DNA from: Cranoglanis bouderius
Lineage: Eukaryota > Chordata > Actinopteri > Siluriformes > Cranoglanididae
Length of the DNA: 64,000 nt
Direction of reading: 5' to 3'
NCBI GenBank assembly: GCA_023630585.1
Contig: CM042544.1
Location: 13,763,256 to 13,827,255, forward strand
Made by a program: the position numbers and the translations under genes. The notes below the pieces were generated by a model. The model made no database searches, was not told the DNA's origin, and saw only the letters and a program-made list of their open reading frames with translations. Below, piece by piece: positions 35,986-49,600 of the stretch (positions are counted from its first letter, which is position 1; each line of letters opens with the position of its first letter).

Positions 35986-38900
35986 TCAGGCCGGCTTCTC
36001 AGCTTTGTGGGCGTTGATGAAAGCCATTCCATGAGTGCGGAAATGTGTGTTAAGGTCAGCAGCTTTGCTGAAGTGACGTCCACACACTTTGCAGCTAAGC
36101 CTGCCGTCCCCTTCCTCTGCTGGAGTCGGTGACCCTGGAGACTCCGCCCCTTCCGCAGCGTCATGGTTCGTATTCTCGCGCTGCTCATCTCCGTCTCCAT
36201 CTCGTACTCGATGACTGATGAAGCGATGGCGGGCAAGGGAGGAGCCCGATGCAAAGCATGCCCCGCACTGCTGACATTGCACACCCTTACCCCCTTCGCC
36301 ACGGTGAATTTGGATATGGCGTAAAAACTCCTCCTTGTCTTCAGAAACGAAGCCGCATGGCATGCAACGGAAAGCCTCAGTGTCCTGCTCCTGAGCAGAT
36401 CCTCCTCTGTTGTTTCGAGCCAAGCTGAAATGATCAGTGTTTTCTTCTGGGGTCGCAGTGGTGAGGGCTCCGTCTTGTTCGGAGGAGCTATCAGCAGGGT
36501 CAGTGAAGCGTGAACTCACCTGGAACCGGTGCAGAAATCCACAAAGAGGCCAGATTTTACGGTCCATGTGAAAGCAAAAGATGTTTTATTCCTTCTACGT
36601 CTCAACTTGTATTGCTATGCTTCTGATATGTTCACAAATATAACGTAAAAAAGTGACTCTAAAAACTGTTATTTATACTACAATGTTACTAAATTGGTGG
36701 CGAATACTTTAAACTGGCAATTCGCAGAGTGTAGGACTGTCACTATCGATTATTTTGATAATTAATAGTCAATTAATAGTCGAGTAGTCGATATCAAATG
36801 GTGCATAAGTGCTATATAAAAATATATATTCTTTTTAATAATAATGAAAGGCTTTCCTGAACAAAAATACTACAGTATCTGTACTATTACTGTTTCTTGC
36901 TCTAAGGTAGACAAGGAAGAGAAATTAAAAATATAAAATTTCTCGTCTCCGTTTAAAATAACTATTATGTCTTTGTTAAATAATTTGACTGATTTGTCAT
37001 AGTTAAGTTAAAATCATGCAGTGATGAAAACAGAATGTAGGGTTTAATGTTGCAATGTTATAAAAACATTTGTATTTTCATAATAATAACTTGTAATTGT
37101 TATTGTCAGAGGTGATAAGAGTATCAAAAATACTTACTCAACTAAAAGTAGCATTAGTAAGAAAAAAATATATTTCTCATCCAAATATTTACTGGAGTAA
37201 GAATAAGAAAGTATCTAGTTTAATTTTTTTTTTTTTAAAACTACTAAAGTAGCATCACATAAAACAGACTGAATGTAAATATATGTACCTGATTAAAACT
37301 CGTGTACTAAGATGAAGATATTAAGATTCTGAATGAAATCTTCTGCTTGCTGTGACATGCATATAGTGTGTAGCATTATCATGGACCAGAGTGTCACATT
37401 CAAACCTTAGTCACTTAAAAGTAGTTTAATGCTGGTTAATTGAACATAATTCTATATAATTATATATATATTCATTCACGCAAACACAGCACATCATTTA
37501 ATCAAAACAATAAATGTTTCCATTTTGTTTTATTCACCCTCGGTTATCTTCCATCCTCTACACTCCCGCATGCAGGAGTATTTATAAATACGCGCCAATG
37601 TTAAACATGCTGTAATACAGTAAAAGTACATCTCTCTTTAGTAATATACTGAGCCTTTTCTTGCTTGGACCAAGCCTAGCACAGCACATTGCGTTCCGTC
37701 ATGAAGCTGAATGCTCTTCCTTGCGGTTTGCTGTAAACGCTACGCATTATCGCCACCTATATCTGAGTCTGTAAAATTTTCATTGAGGATCTTTCATAAT
37801 TGAGTAGTTGATTATAATCGAGTATTCATGACAGCCCTAGCCGAGTGTACTTATTTGTACTCTATAACACAGACTTCGACTTCTAAACTGGTGGTAATGT
37901 TATGATGGGGTTATTATTGTAAGGCTCTTCTAAATCATCTCTTTTACGTCACCACAAAATAAAGATCATGCGCTTTTTTTGCAAATGTACTGGTGCGATA
38001 AGTGAGCATCTTATTTTGATGCTGGTTTTTCATTGCATTTCCACAGAACAGAGCCGAACTCTATGCACGGAAGTATTTTGCGGACAATATTCAAAAGCAA
38101 CTGCAAACTGTATTTGCAATCGCGTTTCCTATTTGTGGACGCATAAATTGTGACACAATTCGTGTATTACCGTGTGCATTTTCGTTTACACGAACTTACA
38201 CTGTCTGCCCAATTTCAAACGAAATCGCAAAGTCCATTTGCGTTTGCATTTCCCATGTCTTACGAGTTATGACCCTGTCATATCGAAATAGCAATAGCAG
38301 TTACCCCGTTTGCTATTTCACTTCCTCGGGGTCGCAAATGGAGCCTGCAAAAATTCAAACGGAATCGCAAATCCCTTTACATTTGCTTTTCCGATGCCTT
38401 GCACAGTAACCTGCCAATCGGTGTTGGGGGAGTATACTATGGGGCGGGTTTGTATTTGGAAGTGACGTCACTCACAGTCGACCGCATGTTAGAGAGCCTT
38501 GGGGTCGTACGCGGCCATAAATAAAGCATCGGCAGTTTGAAGTTTTTGTTGGGATGTAATTTTAACTGTAACAAATTGCCCGTAAAACTAGCCAGTTTCC
38601 ACAAGCAAGCATTAGATTCAAGAAAAGTTGGCTTTCAAACACAACTTTTCACCTCACGGATGTATCGTGTGGAATAACCTGCATGTTTTCCATAGAAACA
38701 GGACCTTATTTAACAAAAAAATGTGTACAAGAATATTATTTTCATTTCAAATTTTACCAAGGACAAGAATGTTGATGTGACACGTGTTGAGTTTTCAAGG
38801 GTAATTAATGGCATATCACTTCACCTTCTTCATCTTATCAAATCCTCAATACAATATTCACTGTTTATTAGTGAAACTTTATGCGAGCAGTGTTGCTCCG

Positions 38901-39658
38901 AAATCTATGGTTTTATGGTGACAGATTTATCCTTCACTATCTTTAAATAAAGCATCCGCACAATCGTCTGTACAGCACATTTTCCTTCTTGGCCATCGAC
39001 TGCGAGTGACGTCACTTCCAAATACAAACACGCCCCATAGTATACTCCCACTTCCAACACTCATCTCATAAGATATGGGAAATGCAATTGCAGAAATTTT
39101 GCTGTACACTGTACGTTCGTGTAAACGAAAACGCAAACGGTAATACACGATTTGCATTTTCATTTGAATTATGTCACAATTTATGCTTCCATAAATAGGA
39201 AACGCAATTGCAAATACAGTTTACAGTTGCTTTTGAAATTTGTCCGCAAAATACTTCCATATCTATGAGCCTTATGCTAACAATTTAATATATGCAATAC
39301 ATCACATACAGGTGCATCTCAAAAAATTTGAAAATCATGGAAAAGTTCATTTTCTTTTCCTTAATTTAATTCAAAAAGTGGAACTTTTGGACTTTGGACT
39401 ACTGAGCAAGGATGTTTTGAGTTAATTAGCTGATTAGAGCTCTTTTCAGGTTGACATTGCTGTATTATAAATTCTTTATTCTAATATTTTGAGATACTGG
39501 ATTTTGAGCTGTAAGCCGTAATCATCAAGATTAAAACAAAAAAAGGCTTGAAATATTTCACTTTATGTGTAATGAATCTACAATATATGAAAATTCCACT
39601 TTTTTGAATTAAATTACAGGAAAAATGAACTTTTCCACGATATTCTAATTTTCTGAGA

Positions 39659-39742
<84 letters not shown>

Positions 39743-42700
39743 CTCTAACCTGTCTTTGACTGTTTGCTGCTCTTTGTCCTCCATGATGAACCTGCATATG
39801 TTTTTCTAGGACCAGCTTACTGCTAAAACTCTTTTTGCTCCCAGTGCATAACCTAAGGCCACAAGCACACATAGTAAAGCTCAAACATCATAAACAAATG
39901 ATCGCTGTGCATTTGAATTCCATGAGCTGCTTCAGCCTGATTATACACAGAGTGTCTTGGTGTCTTGTACTCACTGGCAGTACAGAGACCTCTTGATGCC
40001 TTTGTGTTTGACCCGGAAGTGGCGTCTCAAACTTGAGGAGGAAGAGAAGGAGCCTTCACACAGGGTGCAAGGGAACCGCTTCAGCTCCTTAAGATCACAA
40101 CATTCAACACACAACAATTAGGTATGCAACCATGTCCTGACAAGTGTGTGCATTCTCTCTGAAGATGTATGATATCACACATTATCACACTATCAAATTG
40201 ATTTGCCTGAACCTGTCTGAATTTCAAAGAGGCCGCTGACCTTTCTATGCTGTTTGGCCATGTGGGTGATGTAGCTCTCTTTGTCTGTGTAGCTCATCTG
40301 ACACTCTGAGCAGCTCCAGCTCTGAAGGTTGGGAACAGCAGAGCTCTCTTTCCCTCCTGGGTATCCCTCTGCATCCTCATCTTCCTCTTTTCTCCACTCC
40401 TCCCCATCTGAGCTCTCCATCTTCATCAAGCTCTTCTGAGTCAGATGAGCTGCAGACTTCCTGTGTGAAGCCTGAACACAAGTTCACTCAGGTCATATTT
40501 ATTATTTAACAGCACATTTCCTTTGCACATCATATGCTTCATTTTTTTTTAAAATGGTTTGTAATGTATATATTGCATTCATATGGTATGATATCATTTG
40601 AAAATATAAATCAATAGTTTGTAGTTGAATAGTTTAAAATAATAGGTTTGAAAGAATCAATTTAAATGAAAATTTATTTTATTACCTACTTATCATTAAT
40701 GATATAAAAAGAATAGTATGGGTGTAAATCGCAAGTTTCATGACGATACGATCTAGTATCGATTCTTTTATCTAGCGATTCGATATTTGCTGATAATTCA
40801 ATGACTGCCACGATGCGATTTCGATTCGATCGATTCAGGGGCCTGCGATGGATATTAAACGATGATTTCACACAATCAACATTGTAACGAATCTATTAAT
40901 GCACAGATTTATAGAACTGATTCACACAAGTAACATTTCTATGAATTCATACATGCAGCCAAAACATATTTAGAAATATTTATTGAGCTTTTTTCCACTA
41001 TGAAATACTACATATTTCAGTGCAAATGATGAACTTAAACGGTGATGGACGTTACATCCGGGACATGGCTGCAATTAGTGTGTCCTAAATAAAGGTCCCT
41101 CTCCGGCCCGGAGTGAGACCCATTTTCAGCCCAGGAGTTTAATGCCCAAGACCAGCCCATTTTTTTTCGTGGTGGAAGAACTTGGATAAATGAAGTGACA
41201 GTTCTTATCCCATTATATGTATTACTCACATGTTTTAAAAAGAGTATAAAGATAAATAACAAATGACATACTGGGCATTGTTTTCTGCTACAGAAAGTCC
41301 AACTGTAACATTATGAAAAAAAAATTTTTGGTTTGCACTAAAAGAATTATGAAGTATTTCAGTAAGAAATATAAATTTTTTTGGCAGCTACCTCACACCA
41401 CGGCATGTGACGACAGTTTGTTTATATCTCCATTGTAATGACCTGGGTACGCACGCTTGTGTGTGTGTGCGTGTGAGAGTGAGAGAAGAGAGAGCACGCG
41501 TGCTCTGAGCCATGTGACGTGAGAAAACAGCACTTTTTAATGCATAAGTAACTGATGCGAAACTTTAAATACACATGTAGTGTAATTCGTCACTTTGGCT
41601 ATCAGTTGCGCAATAATGTAACGGGGTTTTTTTTGCATGTGTGTGAGGTACAGAGAGAAAGCGGGCGCGTGGTACATCTACCGGCCCAATTTATGTGTGG
41701 CCCACCGGGAATTCTCCCGATTTTCCAAATTAGCCAATCCGGCTGTGCTCCATCTTAAAAATTATACATGCATTGATATTTACGCATTACATCGATACAT
41801 CGGATCATTAGTTATTTGATCAATACATTAACCCATATCGATAGATCGTTACATCCCTAAATAATAGAACCCTACAGTATATTCCAGTGTCTTCCTCAGT
41901 GTTTCCAATCCTGGGATCCGATTTATCAAAGTGTGCGTAGAACAAGTTCTAATTGTACACACATTTACATACAGAAATGCTCCAAAATCACCATGTATGG
42001 TAAACAACATATGGTACAATTTTAAAAATTGCTACAGACATTTGGAAAACAGGCAATGATAATGGAAATCCCTCAGTATTGTTCGCTTTTGCTGTAATGT
42101 ATTGCAGCATGTGCTCTATGAATTATTCAGTCATAGTTGGTTGTGAAATGCCAGACCTCCCTCCACAGTCTGAATGAAATGTGCCTTTGGCTAAACGCCC
42201 TAGCATAGACAGGAGTGTGTAGACGGATGTTAATGCTGCCTTGTGTTGGCGCCTCAAAAAGTGGGGCGAGTTGCTGGCGGAGATCAATTAAAATTGCACT
42301 GAGCAAACAAGATCGATTGATGTGCCACTCATCGCTCTCAGCAAAGAGGTTCCTGTGCTCCTTAAAAACACAGAAGCTGCGTCAGCAATCATGGTCAATT
42401 ACACTGATATTAGTAAGTTGGATGGGAGCTCCTTATTAGAGATGCACCGATTGCAATTTTTTTGGCCGATTCAGATTTCCAATTTTTTTGTAAGAGTGAC
42501 CTGCCGATACCGATTTTTGACGATTCCGATTTTCTGTCTAAGAACTATAATTGACCGCATATACAAACAAAGATTACAAGTCTATGAAGAAAACTGAAGT
42601 GTACAATACTCTTCCAAATATTAATAGGTGCAGTGGCTAATAATTAAATAAGAAGTGTAACAAGTAGAAGTCGTTACTGTTCCTTTAAGGTGGAACGCTC

Positions 42701-45337
42701 TCTCTTACTCCCTCACTGATGAGTGGGCAGTCGATAGACGGAGCGCGAGCTATGATGATCGCATGTATGCATGTAAAGCCTGGTTATATTTCTGTTGCTC
42801 TTTGCTCCGTTTTATTTATGTTCAGTAACGCAGTTGTTAGTGGAGTGTTTTGCAAACTGCCCCATGTGTGCGGGGGATCGACAACGCTGATAATAAACCA
42901 CTGTGAAATATCAGATACGCGAGTTTTGCTTACACCTGCCTACAACCATTCAGGCAAGCTATCCGGCCTCTCTGTGTAAAGCGTTACACAAGGCACCTTT
43001 TCTTTGTTGCCAACATATGTATACTTGAGCATTAATGGCAAGTTTTTCTTCACAAACAGAAGCATCTCTGACTTGTCACCTAATAATCGGTTTCTCCTTT
43101 CATCTATCACATGTCCAGCCAAGCTAAACAAGCGAGATATAGGCTCGGGCAAGTGGAGCAAGCGCAGGGAAACGATCTTTGTTGATCCTCCAGTAGGTCA
43201 ATGGGTTTTCGCGTTTTTACCTACGACATGTTTACATGCGGCTGTGAGCGTGGCTGTGACGTTATTGCCTGTGCCGCTGGCAACAACACGGACCGGCTCG
43301 GAATCGGAAAGACGCGAGACCGACCGGCCGGTCACCGGTCTGGGCCGAGCATGCGGAAAATCGTCTGATTCCGGTCCCTGGCCGGTCGATCGGTGCATCT
43401 CTAGTCTTTATAATAACTGTGATTACACTTTTCTGATGTCATGAGTGTTTATGGTCATGAGTAGTTCTACTTATAGGCAGAAGAACAACCTGCTAAATCA
43501 CGTTCCATGCATAAAAACGTGTATATACATACACGGTTTACACGTGAGCTTTGTATAAGGACAATTGATAAATGAGACCCCTGGTCTTCGGCTGCACATT
43601 TTAGCCTTTTACCTGCTTGCTACATGTCTGAAACATCAGCTCATTAGCAGCCTATTCTTTGTTTACACAACAGGTCTGCTAGAACAGGCGAAAGTAAAAT
43701 TTGCACTGCAGGGTGCTCAAAGACCAAGACAACATTTAACATGGACATAATCATTTCAGAGTATAAAACAAGAGCCAAACCTTCACATGTTCCAGGAGGG
43801 ACATCCTCTGTGTAAACAGCTTGTGGCAATCTGGACATTTAAACACATTGACCTTTTGCGTCACTAGATGAGTGTCAAAATGGACGTTGAGCAGGGCTTT
43901 TTGGGTAAAAACGGTCCGGCACATCACACATTTATATATCTCCCTGTTAAAAAGAATAAAAAACAAGCATTACTGCTTGAATAGGAAACGGCTAGATCTC
44001 AAATATAGACACAGATTTAAGGACAAACCCACTTGGACTGCTTGGCTTTTTCTGAGAGCTGAGGGTGCTGGGTACTACTGTGAGTGTCAGCACTGGAAGC
44101 AGATTTGAAGGCCATGGGGCACAAGGGGCATTTATGGAAGACTTCAGAATGAGCTGTGTGCATGTGATTCTTTACTGCATTCAGACTATTCACACCTCCA
44201 AACACCAGCTGACAACAGGGACACCTGGATAGAGACACAGAGGAGAAAAAGTCAACAGTGAACAGAGGAGGACGTCATCAGCTAAGTGATGAGGTGTGAA
44301 TGCCAGTGCGCATAAACAGATATACTTTACTTGAGTATTACTAGAGTTAAATACTTGTAGTCTTACTTAATTATATTTACAAAAACTGTGCTAATTTGCC
44401 ATCTGTGATAACCTTCTCACGTTACGCAATGTAGTTACTGCTATAGCTACCTGTGTGTGTCTGAATATTGATAATCCACCAGACTGCTGTGTGGATGTTG
44501 AGGATGCGCGTCCCTGGCCCTACCTCAGTAAAATGTTTCAATACGCTTGCGTAAGCAAAGACTCATATGAAATGAGGCGTCTCTTTTTGCCTCCCTGGAA
44601 GGAATGAACTCCATCTAATTTGAAAAAGCATTCTGAGGTAAGTTTTGCTAATTTGACTATATTTAGCCTGTTTTCTTTGCTAATGCCGGGTTAGCCTAGA
44701 GCCGATTCCAGTAGCTAACATAACTTGTCTAGACAGCAAGTCAAATTCTAGCAAATGATAAATACTGGTTATTTACAGGATGTTTTACTTCTGGTTAATT
44801 CATTAGTAAACTATGTAGCATTAGTCATGCATATGATCAGAAAACCTACAGAGACTGAATCAAAATGGTGTAGCAACTTTCTCACTTTTACTTGAGTAGA
44901 TTTTAGCTGGATACTTCTTTTAATTGAGTAAGATTTTGACATATTATGTATTTTTAGTTTCAATAAAAATTGGTCAGAACTTTTTCCACCCGTTTTTAAT
45001 GTATGTAACATTCACTGTAACTTTCATTTTACAGAGGAGTCCAAATCTATGTCCACTACTAAGACCATTTTCTTTCCCTTTTCATCCATTATCTTTCTAT
45101 AGTCGTTCAGTCCTGACTCACTTGAGTCATAGTCCTTTGCTCCTAGCATAATGTTTAAATAATTCCCTTGTGCTGTTCTTAAAATGTGTGTTCTGAGTGA
45201 AACTGTAAGAAAAGAGAAGCTAGTGAGGAAGCGAATATTTATAGATGTTAAAACATAAGTGATTACGACATTAAACACTACTATAAACATTTAAAATACA
45301 TGACATTTATTTATTCTTATTCTTCAGTAAATTGAAA

Positions 45338-45368
<31 letters not shown>

Positions 45369-46569
45369 GTAGTATAAGAGGAATAAAACACTTTGGGGAG
45401 TGCTGTTATTGTAAAATAATCAACAATAATGCCGTTCGCACTGGGCCACGTCACACCAACCACTGATTATTTTCCTACAACAATATACTCCATTGCATTT
45501 TCTTCCTTACATGATATACATGACATTAGTGCTGTGGCGGTCACAGAAAACCCGAGTTACTACAGTTAAAAACAAACATAACTTGCATGTGGGGTTTGGT
45601 GTCCTACTTGGCATCGCAACAGTTAAAAAAAGGTTTAAAATATTTTCATTTCATACATGAATTCCTAGAAAACCTGAAAAATATGTATTTTCAGTTTTAA
45701 ATAATGAATTCTAGAATAATATGCATAATCCAAATGATTAAGTAAATTGAGACAAGTGCATCAGCATCCCTCAACTTTTTAAACACACTGCTGTTTATGA
45801 GCAGCCATGAGTTTACTTACTTAAAGTTACATTTATATAGTGCTTTTCTAGACACTCAACGTGCTTTACATAGTATGGGGGGAAATCTCCTCAAACACCA
45901 CCAGTGTGTAACATCCACCTGGATGATGCGACGGCAGCCATACTGCGCCAGAACGCCCACCACACACCAGCTATTGGTGGAGAGGAGAGTTATATAGCCA
46001 ATTCAGGGATGGAGATTATTAGGGGGCCATGATAGATAAGGGCCAATGGGGGGAATTTCGCCAATTTTTAATGGCCACAGAGAGCGGATGAGATGTTAAA
46101 CCAGGACCTTGGTTTAACGTCTCATCCGAAAGACGGTGCTCTTTTTACAGTGTAGTGTTCCCGGCAATATACCGGGGCATTAGGACCCACACACACTACA
46201 GGGAGAGCACCACCTGCTGGCCTCCCTAATACCACTTCCAGCAGCAACCTTAGTTTTCCCCAGGAGGTCTCCCCATTTATCCAGGTACTGGCCAGGCTCA
46301 ACCCTGCTTAGCTTCAGTGGGAAACCAGGCGAGAACTGCAGGATGATATGGCTCTGGCAAAGTTTGAGTTGTGTATGTGTACCTGTATCCCAGCTGGCGT
46401 GTGTAATGTAGGCAGGCTCGGCGCACGTGCGTGTTAAGTCTGTGTGGCTGACAGACGAGTCCGCACTCGGGGCAGACGAGAGGGTGGAGCTTTTGGTGGA
46501 GTCGCTGGTGGGCAGCAGCACTGCAGGCATTCCACAGAGGCACTGGAGGAGAGCACTGCATACAGCACT

Positions 46570-46604
<35 letters not shown>

Positions 46605-49600
46605 TTAGAAAGGTTAGGAAACAGGTTCACAAACACCCACTCATACAGGGCATGCCATGCATACATTCATTAAAGTAAAAAAACATCTGCTTTTAAACCT
46701 AATGGCATGATCAATATGCTTACAGTAACGTTATTACTCACTGTGTCTATTCCTCCCGGATCTGATTCCTGGAAGTGTGCGGCTAGTTTTTCTTTTGAGC
46801 CAAATGAATTCTTACACTCTGGGCACCTGCAAACACAAGTAGCAGATAATACTGGGCCATTAGATGTACTGGGAAAAGAAATTAAAATGTTGCTGAAATG
46901 TACGTTTATGATCCCAGCTTCTTTCAGAAGGACAGGGTAAACTATATAATTGTATTCCAGGTCCAAATGCACAATAAATTATAAACAATAATAAAATTAT
47001 TTATCCTTTTACTCAGTACTAAAATAATGAATACAATTATTCAGCCAATTTAGGAACAAAATAGTTTTATTGCACTTTAAATTCAACAGGAAAAAAAACA
47101 GTCTTTTCTTTCACAGTATACATTATAAGCCTGTGTGTCTTTACATGTATAAATCTTTGGTTCACAATAAGATAAAGTGCAAAGTCATGTTCACTAAGTG
47201 GATCTTTTAAATTCTAGATATAAATAAAATTACAAATAAAAATCCAGGGCGCTCCTGAGTTTGTGAGTCTATTAAAAACAATCTGCTTGCTTTAACTAAG
47301 CTCACTGAAATCACAGAGGATTCATTTATCAATGAAGCCAAAAATGCGTTCCAGGTCATTGTGTTGTGTTATTACCAATTATCACAGGACCCAGTCAAGG
47401 AAGGAGAGACCAGAAGAGATGGAGAAAGCACACCTGTAAATGTGTTTAATGAAAAAGCAGAAGAATTAATAAGGGTGAGCAATTAATGTTTGAAATAGTA
47501 ATAATAATACTACTACTACTAATAATAATAATAATAATTCACAGAGAAATAACATTTTCTCTCCTGACATGTGCCCTTTCTTATTTTTCCCCATTTTCTC
47601 CCCAACTGGTTACCTGCCAATTCCCACCCACTAACTCTCCCCTATCACATGACAGCTGTCAGGCTAACAAGTGCTTAATCTGAGACATGTGAAACAAGTC
47701 AACCACATCTTTTCAAACTGCTGCTCATGCTGCATCACAGGACTGTGTAACACACTCTGAAGAAAGTCTGCCCATCTGCCCTCTTCCGCATACATGAACT
47801 CACAGACACCAGCAATTGGTTAACGTCACTGTCACTGCAATCTCCTGACAATAGGGTAAACACTTTTGCCTTTTTCCCTTAGAAACATGAGTTATATGAG
47901 GAGGTTAAATGTCTTACACTGATTCAGAGAGCAGTACTTTAAAGTTTTCATAACATAATATAAATATATATAATTTTTTTTTTTTTTTTTTTTTTGGGGG
48001 GGGGGGGGGGGCGGCACGGTGGCTTAGTGGTCAGCACCTCCAGGTTTGGGGGTTGGATTCCCGCTTCCGCTCTGTGTGCGTGGGGTTTGCATGTTCTCCC
48101 TGTGCTTTGAGGGTTTCCTCCAGGCACTCCAGTTTCCTCCCCCAGTCCAAAGACATGCGCTGTAAGCTGATTGGCATTTCCAAATTGTCCGTAGTGTGTG
48201 AATGGGTGTGTGATTTGTGCCCTGTGATTTGTGCCCTGTGATTCCCTCCAGGGTGTCCCCCGGCTTGTGCCCCTAGGCTCCAGGCTTCCCGTGACACTGT
48301 GTAGGATAAGCGGTATAGAAAATGGATGGATGGCTAGTTTTATTCAGCATCCATTTGAAACGGGTCCCTGCTTAACCTACACCTCCCCATGTGCGTTGAT
48401 TTCCAAAGCATGAAAATAAGGCTTTTATTTGTACATGGTACGTGACAAACTATTTTACTAACTTACCTATGGGTACAGTGTCCTGTTGGCCAATCATCTG
48501 TTCCACACTGACGGGTCTCATGACAAGGTGTGAGCACTGCATGACCAATCCTTTCTCCTTGTGCTCACGAGCATGCAACAGCAGGCTGCACTTGTTAAAG
48601 AAGGCCAGCCGCTTCGTGCAGAGGTTACATGTCACCTCGATTCGCAAGGAGCGCCTATCATAGTGGCGCGCCAGGCTGCGCTCCAAAGCAAATGCATCCC
48701 CACACTCCAGGCAGCGGTAACCTGAAGCAGGCACGCCAAGGCCCCACTCGGGACGAGGAAGGACAGAGAGGTCTGGCTGGTAGCTGGGCAGCGGGTTCTT
48801 ACTGTTGAGAATCTTGTTGAAAGCCTCCACCAGGCTCGACTGGCTGCGGGAGATCACGGCTCCAGGACTGTTTACAATGGTTGCTGGCTTAGTGGAGGGT
48901 ACAGCAACTGTTTTCTGACCAATCGAGCAAATATTGATGGTAGAGGAGGACGGGGATGAAGATGAAACAGATGGTGAAGTGGATGTCTTTGTGACATTAG
49001 ACACCACTTTCTGTGCCTTGCTGGCTGCAAACAGCATGGCTGAGCTGGCATCCTGTAAGGTTGACACTGGCAGCAATGTAGTCTTTGAGTCCTGAGGCTG
49101 ACCTGACATGGCTGCTGCAGGTCTCTTAGGCCTGGTGATCGCCTTACGACCTCCTATTGGAATTTTAGACCCATCAGGGCCCTTGGAGATGCCTACTGCA
49201 GCTCCTTTAGCAGCAACTCTGGTAACGGTGCGCGTGATGTTGCCTGTGGGGGTTTTAACTGTCTTGATTCGAACTTTAAGAGGTCTGGCAGGTACTAAAG
49301 AGGAGCCTGGTCTCTTTTCGACAGATGCTACTGAGACTAAGACTGAAGGTTCCTCTTCTTCTGGTTCTACCATGTTTTCCTTCTCAACTTTGTCACTGTC
49401 GCATTTACTGTGCTGCTGTTCATTCCTTGCATTCTCCATAGGCTCCTCCTTATCAGGAACCTCCAAGGTTTTGTCCTGCACATGTTCTTTTTCTCCCAGC
49501 TCCTGTGCAGGGGTTGATGATAAGCTTTTCCACTGTGGACATGCTGGCATTTCCGGCTCAGGGCTCTCGGGAGAGTCTCTTTCCTCAATAATGTGCTCTG

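Noticed and set aside
46260..46340. 5S rRNA gene
   Set aside because: Only the internal promoter part is present and it is joined to a SINE body; no full 5S sequence.
46670..46972. Using the TTTGCAG acceptor (46830) for znf687 exon 3
   Set aside because: It breaks the reading frame from exon 2; the acceptor before 46851 keeps phase and restores residues matching the recalled human alignment.
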